From: a virus
Reading direction: 5' to 3' (one strand)
IMG/VR virus record: IMGVR_UViG_3300017733_000012
Location: 1-41,263 of that record
Length of the DNA stretch: 41,263 nt
Shown one piece after another: positions 30,049 to 39,570 of the stretch (position 1 is its first letter; each line of letters begins with the position of its first letter). A program made the position numbers and the translations under genes. Below the pieces are notes generated by a model. The model saw nothing but the letters and a program-made list of their open reading frames with translations, did no database searches and was not told the origin of the DNA.

Positions 30049-32534
30049 AGTTTTACACAAGTGTTGAACAAGCAGGAAATCGTCTCCTCGTAAGAGGATA
30101 CAATAATGGTGACAGATACAGCGTTCGGGTTCCTTTTAACCCAACGCTTTTTTTGCCCACAAAAAACTTTTCCAAATGGAAAACACTAGAAGGAGAATGT
30201 GTAGAACCACATAAGTTTGGTTCTATATCAGAAGCAAGAGAGTTTGTAAAACAATACAAAGAAATTCCTGACTTTGACATTTATGGGAATACAAGATTTT
30301 TATATCAGTACATCGCAGAACAACATCCAGAAGAAGAACTAAAGTTTGATAGTAGTAAGATTCGTATATTCAATATTGATATTGAGACTGCTGCTGAGAA
30401 TGGATTTCCAGACATAGAATCTGCTGATCAAGAGATACTTGCTATCTCTATCAAAGATAGTTTCTCTGGTAGAATTACTGTGTTTGGTGCAAGACCATAC
30501 GATAACAAAGATCCTATGGTTGATTACATGCACTTTAGATCGGAAGAAAGTATGATGAATGCTTTCTTAGATTACTGGCAAGCAAATTATCCTGATGTAA
30601 TTACAGGATGGAACGTGCAGTTGTTTGATATGCCATACATCTGTAATCGTATTGAACGTATACTAGGTGAGAAGTTTGTAAAATTATTATCACCATGGAG
30701 ATTGGTATCACAACGTGAGATCTTCATCAAAGGTCGTAAACAATTTGCGGTTGATACACTTGGTATATCTACACTTGATTACTTAGAACTATACAAGAAG
30801 TTTACTTATTCTAATCAGGAATCATATCGTCTTGACTACATCTGTAATGTAGAACTAGGAGAAAAGAAACTAGATCACTCTGAGTTTGATACATTCAAAG
30901 AGTTCTATGAGAACGACTGGCAAAAGTTTATTGATTACAACATCCATGACGTTCGTTTAGTTGATAAACTAGAAGACAAGATGAAATTGATTGAACTCGC
31001 ATACACTATGGCATATGATGCCAAGGTAAACTATGAAGATGTATTCAGTCAGGTTCGTATGTGGGACAACTACATCTACAATGAGTTAAACAAACGTAGG
31101 ATTGCCATACCCCCTAAGAAAGAAGCAACAAAGAATGAGAAATACGCAGGAGCATATGTTAAAGAACCGAAACCAGGATTCTATGATTGGGTTGTGTCTT
31201 TCGATCTCAACTCTCTGTATCCTCATCTTATTATGCAGTACAATATCTCCCCAGAGACACTCAGGGAAAGCAGACATCCCAGTGCGAGCGTTGAGGGGAT
31301 TCTAAATCAAAAGGTAGAGATTGATAAACAGTTTGCTACATGTGCTAATGGTGCACAGTATCGTAAAGACGTGCATGGTTTCTTACCAGAGATGATGAAA
31401 AAGATGTATGACTCTAGAGTCATCTTCAAAAAGAGAATGATTAAAGCAAAGCAACAGTATGAAAAAACTCCTACTGTTGAACTTACAAAAGAGATTGCTC
31501 GCTGTAATAATATACAAATGGCAAAGAAGATTTCTCTCAACTCTGCCTATGGTGCTATTGGCAACGAACACTTTAGATACTATAAGACAGCAAATGCAGA
31601 AGCAATTACACTGTCAGGACAGGTTTCTATCCGTTGGATAGAGAACAAAATGAACAGATACCTAAATAAACTACTCTCTACAGAAAAGGTAGATTATGTC
31701 ATCGCATCTGACACCGACTCAATATATCTTAATCTTGGACCTCTTGTTGATAAATTTTTTGCTGCTAAGTCTAGCGACAAAACAGCAGTTGTTTCCTTAC
31801 TTGACAAGATATGTCAAGAAAAATTGGAACCATTTATCGAGAAGAGTTATCAGGAGTTGGCGTCGTACGTTTCAGCGTACGAACAAAAAATGAGTATGAA
31901 GAGAGAGAATATTGCAGACAGAGGTATATGGACAGCAAAGAAAAGATACATATTAAATGTATGGGACTCAGAAGGAGTTAGATACAATGAACCCAAGATG
32001 AAGATCATGGGTCTAGAAACTGCTAGGTCATCAACACCAGCATACTTTCGGGATAAATTATATGCAGCGTTTCAGATTATTATCGGCAAAGACAATGATG
32101 AGCTTATCTCTTTCATCAATGGAGTCCGCAGCGAAACAAGGGAGCGACCCTATGATGAAGTCGCCTTCCCACGTGGAGTCAACAATCTATCCAAGTACAG
32201 ACATCCAACAAACATTTACTCAAAAGGAACCCCGATCCATGTCAGAGGGGCACTCTTATACAACTGGTACGTCAAAAAATATAAAGTAGAACATAAGCAT
32301 CCATTTATACAGGAGGGTGAGAAGATCAAGTTTATGTACTTGAAAACACCTAACCCTCTACATGAAAACTGTATCAGTTTCTTTGGTGAACTGCCAAAGG
32401 AATTTGGTATAGAGAAATATGTTGATTATCAAACACAATTTGAGAAGAGTTTCTTGGAACCTTTGAAAAACGTGCTACAATGTATAGGGTGGACACACGA
32501 AAAAGTTATTACTATAGGGAGGTTCTTTGAATGA
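30045..32534 (+). CDS. gp43: DNA polymerase gp43 (family B)
   Basis: Replicative polymerase with 3'-5' proofreading. It has 829 residues (T4 898). Exonuclease motifs: NIDIETAAE with D112 and E114, GWNVQLFDMP with D195, and NIHDVRLVD with D302. Polymerase motifs: A, SFDLNSLYP with D387; B, KKISLNSAYG (494-503); C, ASDTDSIY with D556 and D558; and the KKRYILNVWD block. The C-terminus ends ITIGRFFE, whose aromatic end fits a clamp-binding peptide for gp45. One intact reading frame, no intron or split. ATGA overlaps on both sides. Confidence 0.98.
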   Translation: MKFYTSVEQAGNRLLVRGYNNGDRYSVRVPFNPTLFLPTKNFSKWKTLEGECVEPHKFGSISEAREFVKQYKEIPDFDIYGNTRFLYQYIAEQHPEEELKFDSSKIRIFNIDIETAAENGFPDIESADQEILAISIKDSFSGRITVFGARPYDNKDPMVDYMHFRSEESMMNAFLDYWQANYPDVITGWNVQLFDMPYICNRIERILGEKFVKLLSPWRLVSQREIFIKGRKQFAVDTLGISTLDYLELYKKFTYSNQESYRLDYICNVELGEKKLDHSEFDTFKEFYENDWQKFIDYNIHDVRLVDKLEDKMKLIELAYTMAYDAKVNYEDVFSQVRMWDNYIYNELNKRRIAIPPKKEATKNEKYAGAYVKEPKPGFYDWVVSFDLNSLYPHLIMQYNISPETLRESRHPSASVEGILNQKVEIDKQFATCANGAQYRKDVHGFLPEMMKKMYDSRVIFKKRMIKAKQQYEKTPTVELTKEIARCNNIQMAKKISLNSAYGAIGNEHFRYYKTANAEAITLSGQVSIRWIENKMNRYLNKLLSTEKVDYVIASDTDSIYLNLGPLVDKFFAAKSSDKTAVVSLLDKICQEKLEPFIEKSYQELASYVSAYEQKMSMKRENIADRGIWTAKKRYILNVWDSEGVRYNEPKMKIMGLETARSSTPAYFRDKLYAAFQIIIGKDNDELISFINGVRSETRERPYDEVAFPRGVNNLSKYRHPTNIYSKGTPIHVRGALLYNWYVKKYKVEHKHPFIQEGEKIKFMYLKTPNPLHENCISFFGELPKEFGIEKYVDYQTQFEKSFLEPLKNVLQCIGWTHEKVITIGRFFE

Positions 32535-32707
32535 CTAGAAAAGTCTATGTTGTCACTTGGACTAACCACGTCGTTGGTCAGATTGATACCGATAGCATCA
32601 AATGTTTTGAGGACTATGAAACTGCTCGTTCGTTTGCAAAAATGATGAGTAGTGATTATGATTATGTAAATTTTTATGAGGATGAAGCAACACAATGGGA
32701 TTCTTAG
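32531..32707 (+). CDS. Small protein between gp43 and uvsX, 58 aa
   Basis: Begins on an ATGA overlap with gp43 and ends 13 bases inside uvsX. The 58 residues ([20 protein letters not shown] to EATQWDS) form two strands, a helix ([15 protein letters not shown]) and an acidic tail. The perfect overlaps support translation and coupling of uvsX to gp43. Function unknown. Confidence 0.65.
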   Translation: MTRKVYVVTWTNHVVGQIDTDSIKCFEDYETARSFAKMMSSDYDYVNFYEDEATQWDS

Positions 32708-33702
32708 ATACAGTAATTAAGGACAGTGGCAATGAGTTTGCTAGTATAGTAAGTGATGGAGTTGCTGCGGGTGACGTAGACAACTATGTTGACACTGGTT
32801 CATATATTTTTAATGCTCTTTGTAGCGGATCAATATATGGAGGGATACCTTCTAACAAAGTTACTGCACTTGCAGGAGAGAGCAGCACAGGTAAAACATT
32901 TTTTGCACTAAGTGTTGTTCGTAATTTTTTAGATGCAAATCCTAAAGGAGGAGTCATATACTTTGAGACAGAATCTGCTATTTCTAAAGAGATGATTGAG
33001 TCTCGTGGTATTGATTCTCAACGTATGGTATTGTTTCCAGTATCTACTATTGAAGAATTTAGAACACAAGCTTGTCGTATCGTAGACAAGTATATGAAAG
33101 AACCAAAGAGAGAACCAATGATGTTTGTTCTTGATTCTCTTGGTATGTTATCTACATCTAAAGAGATGGAAGATGTCGCTAACGATAAACAAGTTAGAGA
33201 CATGACTAAATCACAATTAATCAAAGGTGCATTTCGTGTATTGACTTTGAAACTAGGTCAAGCAAAGATACCTATGATTGTGACAAATCATACCTATGAT
33301 GTAATAGGATCTTACGTACCTACAAAAGAAATGGGTGGAGGAACAGGACTCAAGTATGCAGCATCAACTATCATCTACCTTGGTAAGAAGAAAGAAAAGG
33401 ATGGCACAACACTTGTTGGTAACATAATAAAATGTGAAGCAAAAAAATCTCGATTAACAAAGGAGGGAAGTAAAGTTGAAACTAGATTGTATTTTGATGA
33501 ACGTGGACTGGATAAGTATTACGGATTATTGGAGTTGGGTGAACAGTATGGGGTCTTTGAGCGTAAAGGAAATAGGATCGTTGTTGGTGGCAGCAGCGTA
33601 TATCCTTCTGCAATTCTTAAAGACCCAGAAAAATACTTTACCGAAGGAGTAATGAAACAACTGGAGGAGGCAGCAAGAAAGGAATATAGTTATGGTGGTT
33701 GA
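32695..33702 (+). CDS. uvsX: RecA-like recombinase UvsX
   Basis: Strand-exchange protein for recombination-dependent replication and repair, loaded by UvsY. The 335 residues (T4 391) carry Walker A GESSTGKT (61-68), Walker [10 protein letters not shown], and the DNA-loop region [16 protein letters not shown], with [20 protein letters not shown] following. GAGGA lies 12 bases before the ATG at 32695. The protein ends EYSYGG, with 11 bases shared with the next gene. Confidence 0.96.
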   Translation: MGFLDTVIKDSGNEFASIVSDGVAAGDVDNYVDTGSYIFNALCSGSIYGGIPSNKVTALAGESSTGKTFFALSVVRNFLDANPKGGVIYFETESAISKEMIESRGIDSQRMVLFPVSTIEEFRTQACRIVDKYMKEPKREPMMFVLDSLGMLSTSKEMEDVANDKQVRDMTKSQLIKGAFRVLTLKLGQAKIPMIVTNHTYDVIGSYVPTKEMGGGTGLKYAASTIIYLGKKKEKDGTTLVGNIIKCEAKKSRLTKEGSKVETRLYFDERGLDKYYGLLELGEQYGVFERKGNRIVVGGSSVYPSAILKDPEKYFTEGVMKQLEEAARKEYSYGG

Positions 33703-34630
33703 TACAATTTTATTTGGAGATTGTCGTGAGACTTTAAAAGAGTTTGATGGCAAGGCAAGAACTTGTGTCACATCACCACCTTATTATGGATTGCGTGACT
33801 ACGGTGGAGAAGAGTCACAGATAGGACAGGAACAATCACCAGAAGAATACATAAAAAATTTAGTAGAAGTATTCAGATCAGTTCGTGATGTCTTAACTGA
33901 TGATGGCACATTATGGGTAAACATAGGTGATAGTTATTACAACTATAGACCTGGTAAAGGACAAGCATTACCAAAACAAACTGTAAGTAAAACAAAACAA
34001 GATCTACCTGACAAGTGTGCTAAGAGAGGAAACAAATTAGAAGGTCTCAAAGAGAAGGACTTGATAGGTATACCATGGATGTTAGCATTTGCATTACGTG
34101 CAGATGGATGGTATCTACGTCAGGATATTATATGGCATAAACCTAATCCTATGCCTGAGTCAGTTAAAGATAGGTGTACTAAATCACACGAATATATTTT
34201 TCTACTTTCTAAAAATCGTAAATACTATTATAACAATGAAGCAATTAAAGAACCCGTCAAGCAAGACTGGGGCACTAGAGACAGGACTAAAGGTAAGTAC
34301 CATAATCCTGGTACTGGGTTGGTTCCTCATAGTGGGTTATCCAAGTCTTATGACAGGAAAAATAAGCGAGATGTTTGGACTGTAACAAACAAACCATATA
34401 AGGGAGCACACTTTGCTGTGTATCCACCTGACTTAATTGAACCTTGTATCAAGGCAGGGAGTGAAGAGGGAGACATAGTTCTAGATCCATTCATGGGATC
34501 AGGAACAACAGCAGTTGTGTCCAAATCATTAAATAGACATTATATTGGTTGCGAACTACATGAAGACTATGGTAGACTAATACAGAAGAGACTAAGTGAG
34601 AAATCATTTGCGAGGTTAAAACTAGAATGA
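33692..34630 (+). CDS. DNA methyltransferase, TSPPY type
   Basis: A 312-residue SAM-dependent DNA methyltransferase of the beta-type order: catalytic [11 protein letters not shown] at 27-37, the substrate region [20 protein letters not shown] and the SAM motif [13 protein letters not shown] starting near 263. TSPPY usually goes with N4-cytosine or a subset of N6-adenine enzymes, so the product base is uncertain and the target site is unknown. It is inserted between uvsX and gp41 and overlaps both. No matching restriction enzyme is adjacent, so it is probably an anti-restriction modification. Confidence 0.9.
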   Translation: MVVDTILFGDCRETLKEFDGKARTCVTSPPYYGLRDYGGEESQIGQEQSPEEYIKNLVEVFRSVRDVLTDDGTLWVNIGDSYYNYRPGKGQALPKQTVSKTKQDLPDKCAKRGNKLEGLKEKDLIGIPWMLAFALRADGWYLRQDIIWHKPNPMPESVKDRCTKSHEYIFLLSKNRKYYYNNEAIKEPVKQDWGTRDRTKGKYHNPGTGLVPHSGLSKSYDRKNKRDVWTVTNKPYKGAHFAVYPPDLIEPCIKAGSEEGDIVLDPFMGSGTTAVVSKSLNRHYIGCELHEDYGRLIQKRLSEKSFARLKLE

Positions 34631-36012
34631 CAGAACGAATAGAAGAATCAATTCTAAGGAACCTCATTTACAATGAAACTTATTATAGAAAAGTTGTTCC
34701 TTTTATAAAAGCAGATTATTTCCAAGAGTACCATGAAAAAATTGTATTTGAAGAGATTGCAGACTTCGCTGCTAAGTACGATAAAGTACCTACTAAAGAA
34801 GTTCTCACAATTAATCTCCAGAACCGAGGAGATCTTACAGAAGAAACATTCAAAGATTCAGTACAGGGAATAAATTCTCTTTCTGATGATTGGGTTGATT
34901 ACGACTGGTTGTTAGATGCCACAGAAAAATGGTGTCAAGACCGTGCTATATACTTAGCACTCATGCAGTCTATTAAGATTGCTGATGGCGGAGAAACTAA
35001 GTTTACCAAGGGTGCTATACCTAGCATCTTACAGGATGCTCTTGCTGTCTCCTTCGACGAACATATAGGACATGACTACATTGAACAATCATCAGACAGA
35101 TATGAATTTTATCACAGGAAAGAAGAAAAAATTCCCTTTGATTTGGAAAAGTTTAACTTTATTACGAAAGGTGGTCTCCCTAACAAGACTCTCAACATCG
35201 CTCTTGCTGGTACAGGTGTCGGGAAGAGTTTATTCATGTGCCACATGGCTGGTTCCGCCCTCACTCAGGGCTACAACGTTCTCTACATTACATGTGAAAT
35301 GGCAGAGGAGAAGATTGCTGAACGAATTGACGCAAATCTTCTAAACGTAAACGTCAAGGACATCATGGAACTTCCTGAGGTTTTATTTAATTCAAAAGTA
35401 AATGAGATCTCTAGAAAAACACAAGGTAAACTGATCATTAAAGAGTACCCTACTGCATCTGCACATGCAGGACATTTTAAGGCACTCTTAAGTGATCTTA
35501 AACTGAAGAAAGATTTTGCACCTGATCTTATCTTTATAGACTATCTAAACATTTGTGCATCTGTTAGATATAAAGGTGCTGTTGTTAACTCGTATACTTA
35601 TGTTAAAGCGATTGCTGAAGAGCTTCGGGGTCTTGCTGTGGAAAGTAATGTACCTATTATCTCTGCCACTCAAACTACTCGTAGTGGGTTTGGTAACTCT
35701 GATCCCGATCTCACTGACACTTCTGAGTCTTTTGGTCTCCCTGCCACTGCTGATTTTATGTTTGCCCTTATATCTACTGAGGAGCTCGAGCAACAGGGTC
35801 GCATCTTGGTCAAACAACTTAAGAACAGATACAACGACCCGACTGCCTCAAGAAAATTTATTCTGGGAATTGACAGAGCGAAAATGAGGTTGTATGATGT
35901 AGCAGAAGATTCATCTGCCATCAATATAGAAGATGAAAAGGTAGGAGAAACCTTACAACAATTCTCACAAACACAAAACCGATTATCTAAATTTGCAGAA
36001 TGGAACGTATAA
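34627..36012 (+). CDS. gp41: Replicative helicase gp41 (DnaB-like)
   Basis: Hexameric 5'-3' helicase at the replication fork. It has 461 residues (T4 475). An N-terminal helical domain precedes the RecA-like motor with Walker A AGTGVGKS (194-201), NVLYITCEMAEEKIAERIDA, and Walker B LIFIDYLNIC, then the QTTRSG sensor region. The acidic C-terminus resembles the gp59/gp61 interaction tail. ATGA overlap upstream, 13-base overlap with mazG downstream. Confidence 0.96.
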   Translation: MTERIEESILRNLIYNETYYRKVVPFIKADYFQEYHEKIVFEEIADFAAKYDKVPTKEVLTINLQNRGDLTEETFKDSVQGINSLSDDWVDYDWLLDATEKWCQDRAIYLALMQSIKIADGGETKFTKGAIPSILQDALAVSFDEHIGHDYIEQSSDRYEFYHRKEEKIPFDLEKFNFITKGGLPNKTLNIALAGTGVGKSLFMCHMAGSALTQGYNVLYITCEMAEEKIAERIDANLLNVNVKDIMELPEVLFNSKVNEISRKTQGKLIIKEYPTASAHAGHFKALLSDLKLKKDFAPDLIFIDYLNICASVRYKGAVVNSYTYVKAIAEELRGLAVESNVPIISATQTTRSGFGNSDPDLTDTSESFGLPATADFMFALISTEELEQQGRILVKQLKNRYNDPTASRKFILGIDRAKMRLYDVAEDSSAINIEDEKVGETLQQFSQTQNRLSKFAEWNV

Positions 36013-36416
36013 AGCATGTGGACTTTGATAGGTACACTCATTTCGTGGATGCTGTCACAAGCACTCCTAGTAAGGATTTTAAATCTCTTGTTGATCGCTT
36101 GGGTGAACTTGACAGAGAAGGTGCCAATATTGAACGCCTTACCACTGCTGGTGTTGGGATTAATGCTGAAGGTGGAGAGTTCCTTGAGATCATTAAGAAG
36201 ATGGTATTCCAAGGTAAACCATGGAACGAAGACAACAGAGAACATCTGATCATTGAACTTGGTGACATCATGTGGTACGTAGCACAAGCATGTATGGCAC
36301 TCGAAGTATCGTTTGATGATGTGATTGCTACCAATGTTAAGAAACTAGAGAAGCGTTATCCTGAGGGATCTTTTGACGTTTACTTTTCTGAGAATAGGAA
36401 GAAAGGAGATAGGTAA
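36000..36416 (+). CDS. mazG: MazG-type nucleotide pyrophosphohydrolase
   Basis: A 138-residue all-alpha NTP-PPase. The metal-binding pattern is E57-G-G-E60-F-L-E63 and E86-L-G-D89 in IIELGDIMWYVAQAC, the MazG EExxE plus ExxD site. Cyanophage MazG was proposed to manage (p)ppGpp or the dNTP pool; the exact substrate is debated. It ends at 36416, with the next gene starting at once and an AAAGGAGA ribosome site inside its last codons. Confidence 0.92.
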   Translation: MERIKHVDFDRYTHFVDAVTSTPSKDFKSLVDRLGELDREGANIERLTTAGVGINAEGGEFLEIIKKMVFQGKPWNEDNREHLIIELGDIMWYVAQACMALEVSFDDVIATNVKKLEKRYPEGSFDVYFSENRKKGDR

Positions 36417-37598
36417 GTGGCATTCGACATCCTACCATCTACATTTGAAGAAGCTGGAAAAGCAGTAAAATTTATGAATGAAGCATCTGCTAAAGAAGCA
36501 TTGCGTTTGTACAGATATTTGCTTCAAAATTATGGAGATGTCGTACAAAATCCTTTAGCATTTGATTCTAGTAAGAAGAATGAATGTAAGATTATAAGGT
36601 TGTTAGAAGGTGGATTTACTATAAAACAACTTACAAAAGAATTAAGTCTCACAAAATTGAGACCAGATTTTGGTGATGGTAGTAGAGGAAAAAAAGGAAA
36701 GAATAATCAAGGAAGTTTATTTGAGAGAGACATGGAAGTCGCTCTTAACAAATGGATTGATACAAATACTATACAAAACAATAAATACAAAAGTTTTCTC
36801 GAAGACATAATAAAATATTATAAGTTAGAAAAATGTCAAAAAATTATTGTAGTTCCTGAGGGTAAATCAAATAAAAAAAGACCAATGAAATTAGTAAGTG
36901 AACATTGGGAAGTGGGAACTGCATCATATACTAATGGATATGACATAGGTTCTACTGTTACTGATATAACATTAGATACTGAATGTGATAATGTAAAACG
37001 TAAAATATATCTTTCACTTAAAACTAGTGGTACAACCAACCTATCTAATCTTGGATTAAAAACTAATGTATTTCCCGTAGAAGAAGTTAAGGCAGGAAAA
37101 ATAGAAAAGAAAGAAGGACAAGCATTAATAAGAACTTTTGGTTTGAATGAACAATTTTTATGTGCTACTTTTAATGAATATCAAAATGGAAATAGAAAAT
37201 ATCATCAAGTAGATACTAGACCAGTGTATAATCATCAATTAATAAAGGAACTTATAATGGGATCTCTAGGATATGGTTATCACTATGTGCATTTACAGAG
37301 AGGAACAAAAATTAAACATCTAGAAATAGATAAGAATTTTTTAGAAAGAGCATCCACTCCAAGAGATGTAAAAATAAGTTACGGTGGTGACACAGGAGGG
37401 AAAAAACGTGTTAATATACATATGGTGACTCCTGTATTTAACATGGTTTTTAACATCAGAAACACAACTGATAAAGGAACTACAGCAGATCCACTTCGTG
37501 TGTATCCTGACAAGTTACAGACAAAATATACAATCATAGGTGAGACTGTTGCAACAGGACATAAAGGAGATTCTACAGAAATAGCAGACGATAGTTAA
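36417..37598 (+). CDS. Unknown protein with possible PD-(D/E)XK nuclease fold
   Basis: A 393-residue protein starting at GTG 36417, supported by AAAGGAGA seven bases upstream. Residues 99-115 form a helix with E103 (GSLFERDMEVALNKWID), then a Lys-rich region, D176, D183 (STVTDITLD) and the strand IYLSLKTSG with K202. This helix-D-strand-xxK order is the layout of PD-(D/E)XK nucleases, with Ser instead of Glu before the Lys. The call is weak. The gene is visibly more AT-rich than the core genes and ends on a one-base overlap with the ligase-like gene. Function unknown. Confidence 0.55.
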   Translation: MAFDILPSTFEEAGKAVKFMNEASAKEALRLYRYLLQNYGDVVQNPLAFDSSKKNECKIIRLLEGGFTIKQLTKELSLTKLRPDFGDGSRGKKGKNNQGSLFERDMEVALNKWIDTNTIQNNKYKSFLEDIIKYYKLEKCQKIIVVPEGKSNKKRPMKLVSEHWEVGTASYTNGYDIGSTVTDITLDTECDNVKRKIYLSLKTSGTTNLSNLGLKTNVFPVEEVKAGKIEKKEGQALIRTFGLNEQFLCATFNEYQNGNRKYHQVDTRPVYNHQLIKELIMGSLGYGYHYVHLQRGTKIKHLEIDKNFLERASTPRDVKISYGGDTGGKKRVNIHMVTPVFNMVFNIRNTTDKGTTADPLRVYPDKLQTKYTIIGETVATGHKGDSTEIADDS

Positions 37599-38788
37599 TG
37601 GCAAACGTAACTCAACTAAAACACCTTGAACATTTGGAAGATGAAATGCTCAACTATGGAGTTGATGGTTGTATAGCGTCTGTTAATTTTCTCAAAGAAC
37701 TGAGAAAGATGCTTGGATGTGATAACAGTACAGGTTTTATGCAAACTAAATGGGATGGTGCACCATCAGTTGTATGTGGTACTGATCCTAATAGTGGTAT
37801 GTTTTTTGTTGGAACTAAATCTGTTTTTGCAAAAAATTCTAAGGCATGTTACGATGACGTTGATGTAGATTTATATTATGAAGGAGATCTTGCAGAAAAA
37901 TTAAAATATTCTTTGAAGTATTTTTCTACTTTAGGTATACAAGGTATAGTTCAAGGAGATTTACTGTTTACTACTGATGTAAAAAGAGAAACAGTTAGTG
38001 GAGAGAAATTATATACATTTACACCAAACACTATAACGTATGGTATACCTGTAGATCATCCTATAGGTGTAGCAACAGGTAAAGCAAAGATAGGTGTAGT
38101 TTTTCATACACATTATAGAGGTACTGATTTTCAAACTATGCAAGCAGTTGCTGGTGCAAAGGTAAAAGGATCTATTGATGTGTTATCTGTTGATAATGAC
38201 ACTCCAATGGATAGAGTTGGTTTGAATCATTCAGAAGAATTGTTGTTTGATAAGTATGTTGCTAACATAGAAAAAATGTGTGCTGAATCTGGAGACTTTT
38301 TAGATGAATTAACCACTCTTTCTGGTACTGCAGGAGATGCTAAATGGCATGTATCTTCATATCTCAAACAGTTTTTCAATAGTCAAATCAAAAATCAAAA
38401 GACTATATCAAATACAACAAAAGCACTCGAAGACTTGACTAATTTTTATCATAGTAAGGTAAAACCTCTTGCTGATAAGATAAAAACACCAAAGACACAG
38501 GTTGCTAAGAAGAAATTAATATATGATAGTGAAAACTATCTAATCAATAACGCTACAAAGTTCAAATCAATGCTAGGTTTGTACAAAGAGATACAAGAAA
38601 TCAAGAAATTTGTCATTGATAAACTAGATAAACTAGAAACTTTTAAAACATTTGTACAAACAGACACAGGATATAAAGTCACAGGTCCTGAAGGTTATGT
38701 TCTACATAAGAATGGAGACATGATTAAGTTTGTTAATCGTCTTGAGTTCTCATACAATAACTTTACTGTTGCAAAGAAATGGCGTTAG
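37598..38788 (+). CDS. Ligase/nucleotidyltransferase-motif protein (KWDG)
   Basis: A 396-residue protein. It has in order the signatures of the DNA/RNA ligase and capping-enzyme superfamily: motif I TKWDGAPS with candidate nucleophile K51, a Ia-like GTKSVFAKNSK (72-82), a III-like GIVQGDLLFT (116-125), a IIIa-like KIGVVFHTHYRG (164-175), motif IV PEGYVLHK (364-371, E365) and V-like DMIKFVNR with K377. About 130 helical residues (210-345) are inserted before motif IV, an uncommon feature. I recall related proteins in marine T4-like phages under a DUF name. ATP-dependent ligase or adenylyltransferase activity is an inference from motifs. Confidence 0.6.
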   Translation: MANVTQLKHLEHLEDEMLNYGVDGCIASVNFLKELRKMLGCDNSTGFMQTKWDGAPSVVCGTDPNSGMFFVGTKSVFAKNSKACYDDVDVDLYYEGDLAEKLKYSLKYFSTLGIQGIVQGDLLFTTDVKRETVSGEKLYTFTPNTITYGIPVDHPIGVATGKAKIGVVFHTHYRGTDFQTMQAVAGAKVKGSIDVLSVDNDTPMDRVGLNHSEELLFDKYVANIEKMCAESGDFLDELTTLSGTAGDAKWHVSSYLKQFFNSQIKNQKTISNTTKALEDLTNFYHSKVKPLADKIKTPKTQVAKKKLIYDSENYLINNATKFKSMLGLYKEIQEIKKFVIDKLDKLETFKTFVQTDTGYKVTGPEGYVLHKNGDMIKFVNRLEFSYNNFTVAKKWR

Positions 38789-39342
38789 TAACAAAACGAT
38801 GCTATATGACATTTGGTAGGTTTCAACCACCAACTACAGGACACGAAGCAAACTTTAATAGTGTAAAACGTGCTGCTGGTACAGATGATTATAGAATTTA
38901 CATTTCTCAGACAGTAGATACCAAAGGAAACAACCCTTTGCTGCCAGATAGAAAATTATTTTACATGAAAAAAATGTTTCCTATACACAAATCTAACATA
39001 TACAGCGGACCTAGAGATCCAGTAGCAGTTTTACAAGATATTATGATGGCAGGATATGATGAGTGTATATTTCTTGTAGGATCTGATAGAGTTAACGCTA
39101 TGCAGTGGATTCATAAATATAATGGAGACGAGTATTCTTTCCGAAAGTTAGACATCGTATCTTCTGGTAGTAGAGACGCAGATGGTGACACATTTGCAGT
39201 ATCTGGTACTAAAATGAGAAGAGCAGCGTTTGCTGGAGATTTTAAAACATTCAGATCTGGTATACCTACCAGTCTAAAAGAAGATGATTGTCGAATGATG
39301 ATGATGGAAGTAGCAGCGAATTTACCCGCAAACTATAAATGA
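38779..39342 (+). CDS. NadM-like nucleotidylyltransferase
   Basis: A 187-residue protein of the HIGH-type nucleotidyltransferase fold. The N-terminus FGRFQPPTTGHEAN (12-25) is the GRFxPxxxGH motif with Thr replacing the first His, and VSGTKMRRA (141-149) is the SxTxxR motif that binds the triphosphate; FLVGSDRV lies between. NMN adenylyltransferases (NadM) are the nearest named relatives, but many phage homologues have unknown substrates. It overlaps the ligase-like gene by 10 bases and the next by 4 (ATGA), so the cassette is one translational unit. Confidence 0.85.
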   Translation: MALVTKRCYMTFGRFQPPTTGHEANFNSVKRAAGTDDYRIYISQTVDTKGNNPLLPDRKLFYMKKMFPIHKSNIYSGPRDPVAVLQDIMMAGYDECIFLVGSDRVNAMQWIHKYNGDEYSFRKLDIVSSGSRDADGDTFAVSGTKMRRAAFAGDFKTFRSGIPTSLKEDDCRMMMMEVAANLPANYK

Positions 39343-39566
39343 TAAATTTTAAAAAATTACGAGAACAAGCACTAAGACAAGAGCAAAGACACGAAAAAGG
39401 TCTGAGCGAGGGTGATAGTGTCATGTCTTCAAGAACAGGAGTCAAAGGAACTATTCACAGAGTGGGTGGTAACTATGCAATTGTTATATCTGAAGAAGGA
39501 AAAATGTTCCGTGAGTGGATTAAGAATGTTAGAGCTATAAATAATACGAGAAGAACCTCCTTGTAA
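39339..39566 (+). CDS. Small barrel protein with KOW/SH3-like segment
   Basis: A 75-residue protein. A charged N-terminal helix (MINFKKLREQALRQEQ) is followed by GDSVMSSRTGVKGTIHRVGG and NYAIVISEEGKMFREWIKNV, a KOW/SH3-like GDxVxxxxGxxGxIxxVxxxY pattern. It closes the AT-rich cassette and contains an exact late promoter in its last codons. Function unknown. Confidence 0.65.
   Translation: MINFKKLREQALRQEQRHEKGLSEGDSVMSSRTGVKGTIHRVGGNYAIVISEEGKMFREWIKNVRAINNTRRTSL
39536..39543 (+). promoter_or_regulatory. Late promoter at start of right virion block (exact consensus)
   Basis: TATAAATA is an exact match, inside the last codons of the preceding gene and 27 bases before the ATG at 39571. It marks the switch back from early/middle genes to late genes. 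Confidence 0.7.
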
Positions 39567-39570
39567 GTAA

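Noticed and set aside
39334-39341. TATAAATG resembling a late promoter
   Set aside because: It overlaps the start codon at 39339 and is explained by Tyr-Lys codons; it cannot drive that gene.
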